Assembly: GCA_934272745.1 (NCBI GenBank)
Contig: CAKQSI010000005.1
Span: forward strand, 20,488 to 84,487
DNA from: an uncultured Clostridia bacterium
Lineage (GTDB): Bacteria; Bacillota; Clostridia; Christensenellales; Borkfalkiaceae
DNA: 64,000 nt
Direction: 5' to 3'
Made by a program: the position numbers and the translations under genes
Part shown: piece by piece, positions 42,077 through 50,566 of the stretch
Layout of the letters: the number at the start of each line of letters is the position of its first letter
Position numbering within the stretch: the first letter of the stretch is position 1
Notes under the pieces: generated by a model
Seen by the model: only the letters and a program-made list of their open reading frames with translations
Told to the model about the DNA's origin: nothing
The model's database searches: none

Positions 42077-43765
42077 ATGAAAAGAAAACTCATTCTTTTT
42101 AATACGCTCATCGTAACGCTGGCGCTGGTACTCTCTTCTTGCCTCGGCATTATGGTCACGAAAAGCAATCACTACACCGAAGTAAAGGAAAACGTGAAAG
42201 AAATCACTTCGGCATACGCCGGCAACTACATTTCCGCCGGACAGACGGCAAAGACCGCTGCGGCGGGATACCGCGTCACCGTCGTCGGCAGCGACGGAAT
42301 GGTACTGTCGGACAGCGAAACGACCGATCTCGCTTCTATGGGCAACCATATGAACCGTGCGGAAATTCTCGCCGCGCTCGATGGAAAACCCGCAACTTTC
42401 GTCCGTTTTAGCGATACGCTGAAAAAGGATATGGTATATTATGCCGAAAAAGTCGATCTTCCGGACGGGGATTACGTCTTTATCCGCGTCGCAAAGGCGG
42501 TGGACAGCGTCAACGGCTTCGTGCTGCAACTCATTCCGCTCACCGTCGTCATTCTGCTCGGCGCGGTGCTCGTTTCCTTTATTTTGAGTCTGATTGCGGC
42601 AAATTCCCTCGTCAAACCGTTAAAAGACGTGGGGGACAGCCTGAAAGCGGTGGCAAACGGCACTTACCGTTCCACCATTCCCGCTTCCGGCGACGCAGAC
42701 GTTGACGAGGTTCTTTCCGAACTGAACGAAATCGGAGATAAACTGCAGACTTCGCTTACGGAAGCCAAAGAGGGGCGCGACCGCCTGCATTACGTCATCG
42801 AAAACGTTTCGGACGGCATCGTGGTCTTGCAGCAGACGGGCAAAATTTCGCTGATCAACCACAGCGCGGAGGAAGCGTTCGGCATTGCTTCTCCCGTCGG
42901 GCGGGAATACACGCTGCTTTCGGACGACGCGGCGTATATCGGCGGCGTTTCCGCCGTCTTGTCCGGCAAAAAACAGGCGAAATTCGACCTGACTTTGCGC
43001 GAACGCTGCTACGCCGTCACCGCCAAAGCCCCGGAAGAAGGGGTGGTTATCCTCGTCCTTTCAGACGTCACCGCCGAACGGCAGAGCGAAAAAATCCGCA
43101 GCGAATTTTTCGCCAACGCCTCGCACGAATTGAAAACGCCGTTGACCGCCGTGAAAGGGTTCAACGACATCATTCGTATGACGACGGCGGACGAAAAGAT
43201 CCGTTCCTATTCCGAAAAGATCGATAAGGAAACCGACCGCGTAGTCAAACTGATCGGCGATATGCTGGATCTTTCCCGGCTCGAAACGGTGACTGCGGAC
43301 GCAAAAGAACCGGTAGACGTTTCTAAAGTCGCGGGCGAGATCAAAGAAAGCCTTGCGCCGCTCGCGGAAAAGAAAGGGGTTTCGGTTTCCGTATCCGGCA
43401 ATTGCACGGTCTTTGCCGAAAAAGAACACGTCACCGAACTTGTCAAAAACCTGCTGGAAAACGCCGTTCGTTATAACGAAGCGGGCGGGAAAGCCGAAGT
43501 CATCCTTTCGGAAACGGCGGAACAGTCGATCATTGCGGTCAAGGACAACGGTATCGGCATTGCCAAGGAAGATCAGGGACGGCTGTTTGAACGCTTCTAT
43601 CGCGTCAACAAATCCCGTTCCAGAGAAACGGGCGGAACCGGGCTGGGACTTGCCATCGTCAAGCACATTGCGGAGCGTTACGGGGCAGAACTCCGGCTGA
43701 CTTCCACCCCCGGCGCGGGTACCACGGTTACGGTCGCGTTCCCGAAAGTTGCCGAAGAAAAGTAA
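42077..43765 (+). CDS. phoR: PhoR-type sensor histidine kinase (562 aa)
   Basis: A transmembrane helix (about 5-27), an extracytoplasmic sensor (about 28-150), a second helix (about 152-178), HAMP (about 180-230) and a PAS domain (about 235-330). HisKA has FFANASHELKTPL (His about 350). The ATPase domain has NAVRYN, DNGIGIA and GGTGLGLAIVKH. This order is that of PhoR/WalK-type kinases. Eleven bases separate it from the regulator gene. A strong terminator at 43921 closes the Pho cluster. Confidence 0.88.
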   Translation: MKRKLILFNTLIVTLALVLSSCLGIMVTKSNHYTEVKENVKEITSAYAGNYISAGQTAKTAAAGYRVTVVGSDGMVLSDSETTDLASMGNHMNRAEILAALDGKPATFVRFSDTLKKDMVYYAEKVDLPDGDYVFIRVAKAVDSVNGFVLQLIPLTVVILLGAVLVSFILSLIAANSLVKPLKDVGDSLKAVANGTYRSTIPASGDADVDEVLSELNEIGDKLQTSLTEAKEGRDRLHYVIENVSDGIVVLQQTGKISLINHSAEEAFGIASPVGREYTLLSDDAAYIGGVSAVLSGKKQAKFDLTLRERCYAVTAKAPEEGVVILVLSDVTAERQSEKIRSEFFANASHELKTPLTAVKGFNDIIRMTTADEKIRSYSEKIDKETDRVVKLIGDMLDLSRLETVTADAKEPVDVSKVAGEIKESLAPLAEKKGVSVSVSGNCTVFAEKEHVTELVKNLLENAVRYNEAGGKAEVILSETAEQSIIAVKDNGIGIAKEDQGRLFERFYRVNKSRSRETGGTGLGLAIVKHIAERYGAELRLTSTPGAGTTVTVAFPKVAEEK

Positions 43766-43920
43766 AGACGATATATATAGCCGAAGTGCGGCTGCCATTG
43801 CCAAATAGAATGCGGCAGCCCGATTGCCAAAGACAGCACAAAAATTTTAAATACGGCAAAAGACGAATAAAGAAATTAAGCGAAGCAAAAAAGACAAAGA
43901 AACAGGGAAATTAAAATAAG

Positions 43921-43961
43921 GCGGCGCGGAACCCGAAAACCCGGGTTCCGCGCCGCTTTTT
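43921..43961 (+). terminator. Rho-independent terminator of the Pho cluster
   Basis: GCGGCGCGGAACCCG (43921-43935) pairs with CGGGTTCCGCGCCGC (43942-43956), then TTTTT. On the other strand it is followed by CTTATTTTAATTT, so it may also end htpG transcription. The rest of the 43766-44189 gap shows no gene. Confidence 0.85.
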
Positions 43962-44189
43962 AAGATGTAGTTTCCTATGCTATTTGTTTCTGGGTGGGAG
44001 TTCTAAAGGAATCTCTTTTGCTTTATTTGATTCTATGTCAAACGAATAGCAAAACACTCGGACGAATCCACAGAAATACTTTGCCCTGCAATAGCATTTG
44101 ACCATATGATCCGCCTTACAAAATCGTTTCGTTACAATCCGTCCCGCAAAATCCTTCCGCAGTTTCGCTCCGTACCGCCGGAGATAGCG

Positions 44190-46205
44190 TTATCTCGCCA
44201 GCAGGTCGCAGACCTTCTTGGTATAGGCTGCAATATCGTCCACGGCAAGCCCTTCGGTCAGGCGCGCCTGCGCGTACAACACCTCGGCAAGTTCGTTAAA
44301 CGCTGTCTTGTCTTCTTCCGCGTCGTAGGCTTTCAACTTTTCAAAAACCTTATGATCGGCGTTGACTTCCAGCACCTTGGTGGCGGAAATCTTTTTATCC
44401 GAAACGTCGGGCATGGCGTTCAGCGTCTTTTCCATGCCGATGGAAATGTCGCCCGTGCTGGTCAGGCAAACGGGGTAGTCCTTCAGTCTGTGGGTAAAGC
44501 GCACGTCGTTTACGGCGTCTTTCAGCGCCTCTTTCACGCGGGAAGCAAGCGCGGTTTCCTCCTCGGACATCGTTTCTTCGCCAAGGCCGACGTCTTCGCT
44601 CGTGACCGAACGGAATTCTTTTTCTTCATAGGTGCGCAGAATCTTCACCGCAAATTCGTCCACGTCGTCCGTAAACAGCAGTACGTCGAAGCCGCTTTCC
44701 AGCACCTTACCCGCCGCAGGGAGGGCTTTTACCGCTTCCGCCGTCTTGCCGGGGCAGTAGTAGATATACTTCTGTTCGTCCGTCATGGCGTCGCGGTATT
44801 CCTTTAAGGTGACGTATTTATTTTCCTTTACGCTCTTAAACAAAAGCAGGTCTTTCAGCGTTTCGGCATGCATGCCGAAGTCCTGATATACGCCGTATTT
44901 CAGTTGCAAACCGAAGGTGTCGAAAAACTTTTCGTACGTTTCCCGATCGTTTTTCAGCATGGAAGCCAGTTCGTTTCTGATCTTCTTTTCGATATTCTGC
45001 GCGATGGCTTTCAGGTCGCGGCTTTCGTGAATGCTTTCTCTCGAAACGTTCAGTTTCAGTTCGCAGTCCACAACGCCCTTTACAAACCCGAAATAGTCGG
45101 GGAGGAGTTCCTCGCAGCGGTCGGTAATCAGCACGCCGTTGGTGTACAGTTTCAACCCTTTTTCGTAGGATTTGGAATAGTAGTTATAGGGCAGGTTGGA
45201 GGGGATAAACAGCAGCGCGCGGTAATCCACGGCGCCTTCCGCTGCGGTCTGAATGACTTTCAGCGGGTGATAGTCGTAGAAGTTTTCTTCGTAAAAACGG
45301 TCGTATTCCTCCTGCGTGATCTCCGCTTTGTTCTTTTTCCAAAGGGGAACCATACTGTTTAATGTGGTCAGTTCGTCGAACGCAACCTCTTTTCCGTCCT
45401 CGGTCTTATAATTTTTGCATATCATGCGAATAGGGTAGCGGATGTAGTCCGAATACTTCTTGACCAGTTCGCGCAGGGTGTATTCTTCGAGGAAACGATC
45501 ATAATTTTCGCCGTCGGCGTTCTGTTTCAGGGTCAGCGTGATCTCCGTCCCGTAGGAATCTTTTTCCGCGGGGGTAATCGTGTAACCTTCTTCGCCGGTA
45601 CTTTCCCAAAGGTACGCCTTGTCCGCGCCGTAGGCTTTGGAAAGAACGGACACCTTGTCCGCCACCATAAACGCGGAGTAGAACCCTACGCCGAACTGTC
45701 CGATAATATTGATGTCCGAACCGGGGGCAACCGTTTCGTTTGCGGCGGATTCTTTCTGCTCGCCGGCTGTTTTGTCGGCTTCCGCCGCGTTTTCCGTACC
45801 GATATTTTCAGTGCTTTCCGCTCCGGCGTTTTCTCCGTTTTCCGCGCCTGCGGAAGCAGAATTTACGGTATCGTTCTTCGCGCTTGCCGCTTTATATTGA
45901 TTTTTGAACTGTTCGGAACCGCTTCTTGCAATGGTGCCGAGGTTGTCTTCCAGTTCTTTTTCGGTCATGCCGATGCCGTTGTCCGAAATTTTCAGCGTAC
46001 GCGCGTCCTTGTCTGCGGCAAGATCGATATGGAAATCGTTTCTCGTCAATCCGCCGATATTGTCGGTCAGGCTTTTATAATACAGTTTATCGATTGCGTC
46101 GCTGCAGTTGCTGATCAGTTCGCGCAAAAAGACTTCTTTATGCGTGTAGATCGAATTGATCATCATATCCAAAACTTTTTTGGACTCCGCTTTGAATTGT
46201 TTCAT
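44190..46205 (-). CDS. htpG: Molecular chaperone HtpG (Hsp90), with an Ala/Glu-rich insert (671 aa)
   Basis: ATP-dependent chaperone. The N-terminal ATPase has ELISNCSDAIDKLYY, DNGIGMTE and GQFGVGFYSAFMV; the middle domain carries the catalytic SRESIHESRDLKAI region. Residues about 104-163 (nt 45717-45896) are a low-complexity stretch (ENGENAGAES, ENAAEADKTAGEQ) in the lid, where typical HtpG has about ten residues. It lengthens the protein by about 50 residues without breaking the frame. CTGGAGGC lies 9 nt before the ATG. It is the only gene on this strand, driven by the promoter at 46314-46342. Confidence 0.94.
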   Translation of the reverse strand: MKQFKAESKKVLDMMINSIYTHKEVFLRELISNCSDAIDKLYYKSLTDNIGGLTRNDFHIDLAADKDARTLKISDNGIGMTEKELEDNLGTIARSGSEQFKNQYKAASAKNDTVNSASAGAENGENAGAESTENIGTENAAEADKTAGEQKESAANETVAPGSDINIIGQFGVGFYSAFMVADKVSVLSKAYGADKAYLWESTGEEGYTITPAEKDSYGTEITLTLKQNADGENYDRFLEEYTLRELVKKYSDYIRYPIRMICKNYKTEDGKEVAFDELTTLNSMVPLWKKNKAEITQEEYDRFYEENFYDYHPLKVIQTAAEGAVDYRALLFIPSNLPYNYYSKSYEKGLKLYTNGVLITDRCEELLPDYFGFVKGVVDCELKLNVSRESIHESRDLKAIAQNIEKKIRNELASMLKNDRETYEKFFDTFGLQLKYGVYQDFGMHAETLKDLLLFKSVKENKYVTLKEYRDAMTDEQKYIYYCPGKTAEAVKALPAAGKVLESGFDVLLFTDDVDEFAVKILRTYEEKEFRSVTSEDVGLGEETMSEEETALASRVKEALKDAVNDVRFTHRLKDYPVCLTSTGDISIGMEKTLNAMPDVSDKKISATKVLEVNADHKVFEKLKAYDAEEDKTAFNELAEVLYAQARLTEGLAVDDIAAYTKKVCDLLAR

Positions 46206-46243
46206 ATATTTTGCCTCCAGATTTTCGTTCTTATTTTTTTGCC

Positions 46244-46304
46244 GTTAGTACTGTACCAACCGTTAGCACTACACCAATTTAAGTGTTAGCACTCTTGCTG
46301 TTAG
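46244..46304 (-). promoter_or_regulatory. Putative heat-shock operator: direct repeats of a CIRCE-like half-site
   Basis: On the minus strand AGTGCTAAC occurs twice and AGTACTAAC and AGACTAAC once each; on the plus strand GTTAG begins at 46244, 46262, 46285 and 46300. AGTGCTAA is the half-site of CIRCE (TTAGCACTC-N9-GAGTGCTAA), the HrcA operator. Here the copies are head-to-tail and not inverted. They lie immediately after the transcription start, where an operator is expected. Confidence 0.5.
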
Positions 46305-46313
46305 TCTGCCAGT

Positions 46314-46342
46314 ATTATAGTTCCGCATTTTTTACTTGTCAA
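46314..46342 (-). promoter_or_regulatory. Perfect sigma-A promoter of htpG
   Basis: On the minus strand TTGACA (46342-46337), a 17-nt spacer and TATAAT (46319-46314). Both boxes are exact consensus. Transcription would start near 46307, just ahead of the repeated AGTGCTAAC words. Confidence 0.9.
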
Positions 46343-46519
46343 GCGTTTTTACGGAAAATAAAAAATTTTTCGGGAGGGGTGGGCGCAACGCCGTACGTAG
46401 GAATCGTAGATGCGTTTATGAAACTTATGCGGAAAGAACTATAGCAAAATTACAACGAAACGGAAAAGATTCTCTCTGCGTTTTAAAACCTCTTTCTGTC
46501 ATTGCATACGCTACTATCC

Positions 46520-46599
46520 GTCGCCACGATATCCGTTTCGTCGCCACGATATCCGTTTCGTCGCCACGATATCCGTTTCGTTACCACAATATCCGTAAG
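46520..46599 (+). repeat. Four tandem copies of a 20-bp unit
   Basis: GTCGCCACGATATCCGTTTC at 46520, 46540 and 46560 is identical; the fourth copy at 46580 differs at five positions. It contains the palindromic GATATC. It is too regular and spacer-free to be CRISPR. It lies in a gene-free region upstream of the divergent htpG promoter. Confidence 0.85.
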
Positions 46600-46649
46600 G
46601 GGAGTGATTTTTCTATGGATTCTGTTTTGCCGTCGTTACCATTATATAA

Positions 46650-46703
46650 CTTCCCGTTTCTCCTTAACTTCCTGTTTCTCCTTAAATTCCTGCTTCTCCT
46701 TTT
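46650..46703 (+). repeat. Three tandem copies of an 18-bp pyrimidine-rich unit
   Basis: CTTCCCGTTTCTCCTTAA (46650), CTTCCTGTTTCTCCTTAA (46668) and ATTCCTGCTTCTCCTTTT (46686). The period is a multiple of three; on the minus strand it reads as a KEKQE(F/V)-type repeat at the end of a 93-codon open frame (46923-46642). That frame has no ribosome site and no family likeness and is not called as a gene. Confidence 0.7.
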
Positions 46704-47029
46704 TTGAATGGGCTTTGCGTCGGCTTTTCTTAGCGGAGTCAGCCAAATCGCTATATTGCTCCTCTGCACCGGCGGTTTTAATGGATAATAGGGGACGGTT
46801 CAATTTTTTTGGAAAATTTTCTGCTGCTCTGCCGGACAAAAGTTCGTCAAAACCCCTTATTTTCAATATTATGCGTGACATAATACAATATATAGTTGTT
46901 ATTTCAAACATAATACACGCCATATTGTGCTGTCAATCAACGAAGAAAACCACGAAAACGATAGATTTGTGCGCCGGAGAAGGTGACCAGACCTCGCCCC
47001 TCTAATGAAAATTTCATAAAGGCGGCGGG

Positions 47030-47330
47030 CAGGTTGACATAATACCGCAACAAAGCCGGATACCTTGTCGGGATAGTTTTGGACAAATAGTTGTCAAGGC
47101 GCCGTAAAATTGCAAGGCTCGCAGAGAAAGAATCCTTTAATCTATAAAAACAATCGCCGGACGCGCATAGTCATCGGGCGCACGACGAAAAACAACTTCG
47201 CATTTCGGAATGAGGCACGGACATACCGCCGCCGGGGAGAGGCGGCACCAAACGAATGGTGAGAAATGACGATTTCCCCTCGTTGCGGGGGCGAGTAGCG
47301 AACATACTGCGGTAAGTCGGGTTAGTTTGC
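47030..47330 (+). ncRNA. Candidate structured RNA in the gene-free 46343-47840 region
   Basis: No open frame fits, yet the segment is a chain of short clean hairpins. These are GCGC...GCGC (about 47163-47182), CATT-TCGG-AATG (about 47202-47213), GCCGCC-GGGGAGA-GGCGGC (about 47229-47247), GAAAT-GACG-ATTTC (about 47264-47277) and CCCC-TCGTTG-CGGGG (about 47277-47291). It matches no RNA family I can name; RNase P, tmRNA, SRP and 6S signatures were looked for by eye and not found. A sporulation-type promoter-like ATATAT-N15-CATAATAC lies at about 46885-46911. Strand is uncertain. Confidence 0.3.
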
Positions 47331-47386
47331 AAAATTCATCGCCGGAAACACAGCGAAAGATTATAGTTTCAACCTATAAAAATAAA

Positions 47387-47415
47387 TTGCAAAACCTTGC
47401 GGAATATGGTATAAT
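47387..47415 (+). promoter_or_regulatory. Sigma-A promoter upstream of the comEA-like/holA genes
   Basis: TTGCAA (47387-47392), a 17-nt spacer and a perfect TATAAT (47410-47415). The following 420 nt to the gene at 47841 hold no convincing gene. A 76-codon frame at 47435 has only a weak ribosome site. There is a GGAAC-ACG-GTTCC hairpin near 47551 and a doubled ACCGCCGCTTTAAA word at about 47668-47697. Confidence 0.75.
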
Positions 47416-47840
47416 GCGCATATACTGAAAGAATATGATTGTCGCGCGCGACGCGCGCAAACCCATACGAATAAAACGACTGCATAGCGGCGCCTACTGC
47501 CATTCGTTTTGTTTCACGGGGAACCTTTTCACTATTTTTCCGCAACAAATCAAAAAGGAACACGGTTCCGTTTCGCAGCGTCACAATACGGAGCGGCGAT
47601 TGCAGAAAATTGCCCTGATTCAGAATCGTTCGCAGGTCAACCCAAAAGCCTTAAAGCCGTTATGAGCCACACCGCCGCTTTAAAACCGCCGCTTTAAAAT
47701 TAAAAGTACCAAAGCCATTCAGATTGCCAAAAATATAAACCATATTGACGTTTCGGACTAAACCGCCGCACCGCCGTCGTAAGCACAAACGCCATAAAAA
47801 CCGTAAACCGGAAACTGCCAACCGCCAAAAGGAGAGGGCT

Positions 47841-48458
47841 ATGCATGCGAAAAGCAGCGACAATTTCATCACGCAAAAGCCGAAGCCCGACCTGAAAATC
47901 CCGGTCGTTCTTTCCTTTACGGCGGCGTTTCTTGCGATTGCGGTCGCCGCACTTTCTTCGGCGGTTCTCAAAGTCAGGCGGTCGGACGAAATCACCCTTC
48001 TGCCCGGCATGGTTTCGGTTTACGTTTACGGCGGAACCGAAAACGAGGGCGTTCTTCTCGCAAAAAACGAAAAAGTCAAACTTTCCGCACTTTTACAGGA
48101 AAACGGAATCACGCTTGCGGACGACTATTGCCGCGTTCATTCCATTGACCTCAGGCGCAAAGTTGCCGATCTCGGCGTGAAAAAGCGGGAAGGCCTCGCT
48201 TACGCGGTCTTGTTCTTGCCGCCGGAAAACGGCTTGGGGTTATACAGCGCCAACGCCGTCACTGCGGAAACCTTGCAAAATCTCGGCATTTCCGCCGCGG
48301 GTGCGGAACGGTTTTTAAACACCCGCACCGCACTTTACGGCTTCACCGATAAAAATCAGATTTTAGAAAGCGGTGCATTCACCGAAAAGGAATGGAAAAT
48401 CGCCGCGTGCAATCTTTACGTCGCGCCGGAAGTTTTTTCCGACCTGTTCGGAATTTAA
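47841..48458 (+). CDS. Diverged ComEA-like membrane protein (205 aa)
   Basis: A transmembrane helix (about 22-43) is followed by an SLBB-like strand block (GMVSVYVYGGTENEGV) and a C-terminal part resembling a helix-hairpin-helix unit (NAVTAETLQNLGISAAGAERFLNTR, split around its Gly turn, then ALYGFTDKNQIL). This is the architecture of ComEA, the DNA receptor of competence pili, but key glycines are worn. In many Firmicutes the com genes sit directly before holA, and so does this one; comEB and comEC are absent here. AAGGAGAG lies 5 nt before the ATG; the longer upstream frame is rejected. DNA binding is uncertain. Confidence 0.5.
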   Translation: MHAKSSDNFITQKPKPDLKIPVVLSFTAAFLAIAVAALSSAVLKVRRSDEITLLPGMVSVYVYGGTENEGVLLAKNEKVKLSALLQENGITLADDYCRVHSIDLRRKVADLGVKKREGLAYAVLFLPPENGLGLYSANAVTAETLQNLGISAAGAERFLNTRTALYGFTDKNQILESGAFTEKEWKIAACNLYVAPEVFSDLFGI

Positions 48459-48469
48459 GGGGGCGCGCC

Positions 48470-49444
48470 GTGAGATATCAGGAATTCAAAACCAAATGCA
48501 ACGATCTGCAATCGCACGCTTTGTTTTTTCAGGGGGACGAACCCTTTTTCCTTGCGGAAGCGGCAGAAGTGCTGACCGCCGCCTACGTCACTTTTCCGGA
48601 AACCGACTTTGACAAATTCGATTCGCCGAAGTCCGCCGCCGAGTTTTCTTCCGCGCTGCTATCGCCGCCCTTTCTGGGGCAGTACCGTCTGGTACTCGTC
48701 AAGGAATTTTACCCGACGGAAAAAGACCTAAATTCCCCCGCGGGCAAGGCGTTGAAGTCTTTCGCAAAAACTGCGGCAAACCCCACCGTTCTTGCGATCA
48801 TCGACCAGAAACCTTGTCCGGCTCTCGAAAATGCGGACGGATTCACCTTTATCAACTGTTCCAAAGAAAGTCCGGCGTTTTTCCGCGATTTTGCGGTAAA
48901 AAACTTCCAAAAAGAGGGGATCGCGATTTCCTCTGCCGCGATCGATTCTTTGATCGAGGCGTGCGCCGGCAGTTTAAGCCGCCTTTCCGAAGAAACCGAA
49001 AAACTGCTTTCCTTTGCGGCGTTCGACAAAAAGATTGAAAGAGAAGACGTTGACGCGCTGGTGCATCGGGATACCGAATTGCAGGTTTTCGCGCTGACGA
49101 CGGCGCTTGCCGAACGGCGGGGAGAAGCCTCCTACCGCGCTTTGGACGTCCTTTTGCAGAACAACGAAAAACCGGCGATGATTTTTGCCGCGGTCTATAA
49201 TTCTTATCGCAGAATGCTCCATATCCGCCTCAGCCCAAAGTCCGACGCGGAACTTGCCAGAACTTTGGGCGTAAAGGAATACGCCGTCAGGAAAAGCCGG
49301 CAATCCGCCGCAAAATACGGCAAAAAATCCTTAAAAACCGCTTGTGACTTTTTATCGTCGCTCGACTATAAAATGAAGAGTGGGGAGATCTCCGCCGACG
49401 GCGTTCTGCCGGACGCGGTATCGTATCTGCTTTCGCTGCAGTAG
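48470..49444 (+). CDS. holA: DNA polymerase III delta subunit HolA (324 aa)
   Basis: Clamp-loader delta subunit. The AAA-like N-terminus starts with ALFFQGDEPFFLAEAAE (compare LxGxExxL), the LLSPPFLGQYRLVLVKE strand follows, and the C-terminal collar domain has the YRALDVLLQNNEKP and YAVRKSRQSAAKYG helices. The length fits. GTG at 48470 is chosen because AAGGGGG lies 7 nt upstream; the longer frame starting at 48392 overlaps the ComEA-like gene. It opens the replication clamp with the tau/gamma and delta' subunits. Confidence 0.85.
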   Translation: MRYQEFKTKCNDLQSHALFFQGDEPFFLAEAAEVLTAAYVTFPETDFDKFDSPKSAAEFSSALLSPPFLGQYRLVLVKEFYPTEKDLNSPAGKALKSFAKTAANPTVLAIIDQKPCPALENADGFTFINCSKESPAFFRDFAVKNFQKEGIAISSAAIDSLIEACAGSLSRLSEETEKLLSFAAFDKKIEREDVDALVHRDTELQVFALTTALAERRGEASYRALDVLLQNNEKPAMIFAAVYNSYRRMLHIRLSPKSDAELARTLGVKEYAVRKSRQSAAKYGKKSLKTACDFLSSLDYKMKSGEISADGVLPDAVSYLLSLQ

Positions 49445-49469
49445 GGGCGCCCGATTAGAAAAATTGCGC

Positions 49470-49645
49470 TTTGATAAAAACCCGGGCAACCAGAACCTCT
49501 CTCTGATTAAAACCGGGGCAATGTAAATCCGCCCGCAAATCAGCCGAAACGGGCAATCCTGCCGCCTTCCGATAAAAACCGGGCAAATCTAATCCGCCCT
49601 CAGACAAAACAAAAAACCGGGCAACCAATCCGCCCGAGGAGAAAA
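49470..49645 (+). repeat. Degenerate AAACCGGGCAA / ATCCGCCC repeat cluster
   Basis: Variants of AAAACCGGGCAA appear about five times between holA and cdaA (near 49479, 49509, 49537, 49575 and 49615), several followed by AATCCGCCC. CCGGGC and GCCCG words can pair. It resembles the spacer before 9833 in style. No function is seen; the ribosome site of cdaA follows. Confidence 0.5.
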
Positions 49646-49648
49646 ATT

Positions 49649-50452
49649 ATGCTGGAAAGACTGAAACAAGTTTTTATGAACGTTTCCGCCGTGGACGTCA
49701 TCGTCATGGTACTTGCGTTTACGCTCCTTTACGTCACGTTCGCATTCTTAAAGCGCAACCACGCGCGCGCCGCCGTCTGGGTGTTCGCCCTCGTTTCGGT
49801 GGCAATCTCCTGCCTGCTGCTCTTGAAAGGGTACAACGGACATTACATTCTGCTCGTTCCCGCAGGATTTTTCTTTATGGTCTGCATCATCTTTTCGGTG
49901 GAAATCAAGCGCCTGCTCTGGAGCAGAAAATCCGACCTGAAAAATCACGAACTCAAAGTCAGCGAACGCGTCATTGAAAAAAGCGTCAACGAAATCATAC
50001 GCGCCGTGCAGAATATGTCCAAACAAGACGTGGGCGCGCTGATCATTCTCGCTTCCGCACCCATGCCGAATTCCATCTTAGAAAGCGGTACCTACATCAA
50101 CGGCGACATCACTTCGCAACTCATCGAAAGCATTTTCTTCCCCAAAACGCCGCTGCACGACGGCGCCATGATCATCAGCGGGGTCAACGTGCTTTCCGCC
50201 GGCTGTTTTTTGCCGCTTTCGCAGGAAATCAACCTCCCGCAGGAACTGGGCACCCGCCATCGCGCCGGCATCGGCATTACGGAAACCATCGAAGTGACAG
50301 CCATCATCGTTTCGGAAGAAACCGGTATCATTTCCGTCGCACAAAAGGGCAAACTCAAGCGCTATCTCGACAACGAAACGTTGAAGCGCATCCTGACCGA
50401 ATATTACAAAAATTTCTATTCCAAAAACAAGGAGGACAAAGATGCGAAATAA
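49649..50452 (+). CDS. cdaA: Diadenylate cyclase CdaA (267 aa)
   Basis: Makes c-di-AMP from two ATP. Three N-terminal transmembrane helices (about 14-34, 40-60 and 64-84) precede the DAC domain with its catalytic LHDGAMII (about 169-176) and GTRHRAGIGITE (RHR about 203-205). The length is normal for CdaA/DacA. GAGGAG lies 8 nt before the ATG. The usual partner gene cdaR follows only as a 37-codon frame overlapping the stop. Confidence 0.94.
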   Translation: MLERLKQVFMNVSAVDVIVMVLAFTLLYVTFAFLKRNHARAAVWVFALVSVAISCLLLLKGYNGHYILLVPAGFFFMVCIIFSVEIKRLLWSRKSDLKNHELKVSERVIEKSVNEIIRAVQNMSKQDVGALIILASAPMPNSILESGTYINGDITSQLIESIFFPKTPLHDGAMIISGVNVLSAGCFLPLSQEINLPQELGTRHRAGIGITETIEVTAIIVSEETGIISVAQKGKLKRYLDNETLKRILTEYYKNFYSKNKEDKDAK

Positions 50453-50555
50453 ACGTTTCGGCAACGTTATGTATGCCATCTTCGTTAAAAATATCGGACT
50501 CAAACTCACCGCGCTCGCACTCACGATCCTGTTTTACGTCGTGATCTGCTACTGA
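50442..50555 (+). CDS. Minimal CdaR (YbbR)-like single-helix membrane protein or remnant (37 aa)
   Basis: The frame starts inside the end of cdaA (11-nt overlap, with AAGGAGG 6 nt upstream, a strong start). It encodes a short basic segment and a hydrophobic helix (FVKNIGLKLTALALTILFY), ending at a TGA 11 nt before the next ATG. The helix resembles the N-terminal membrane segment of CdaR, whose extracellular YbbR repeats are wholly absent. It may be a truncated cdaR still translated, or a real small regulator of CdaA. Confidence 0.6.
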   Translation: MRNKRFGNVMYAIFVKNIGLKLTALALTILFYVVICY

Positions 50556-50566
50556 CGGGGGAGCGT

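Noticed and set aside
46520..46599. CRISPR array
   Set aside because: The units are 20 bp and directly abutting, with no spacers and no cas genes.
46502..47005. Plus-strand open frame of 167 codons
   Set aside because: It translates the 20-bp and 18-bp tandem repeats and has no ribosome site.
47435..47665. 76-codon frame after the strong promoter
   Set aside because: Only a weak ribosome site, no hydrophobic or domain pattern, and basic-residue bias; possible but unsupported.
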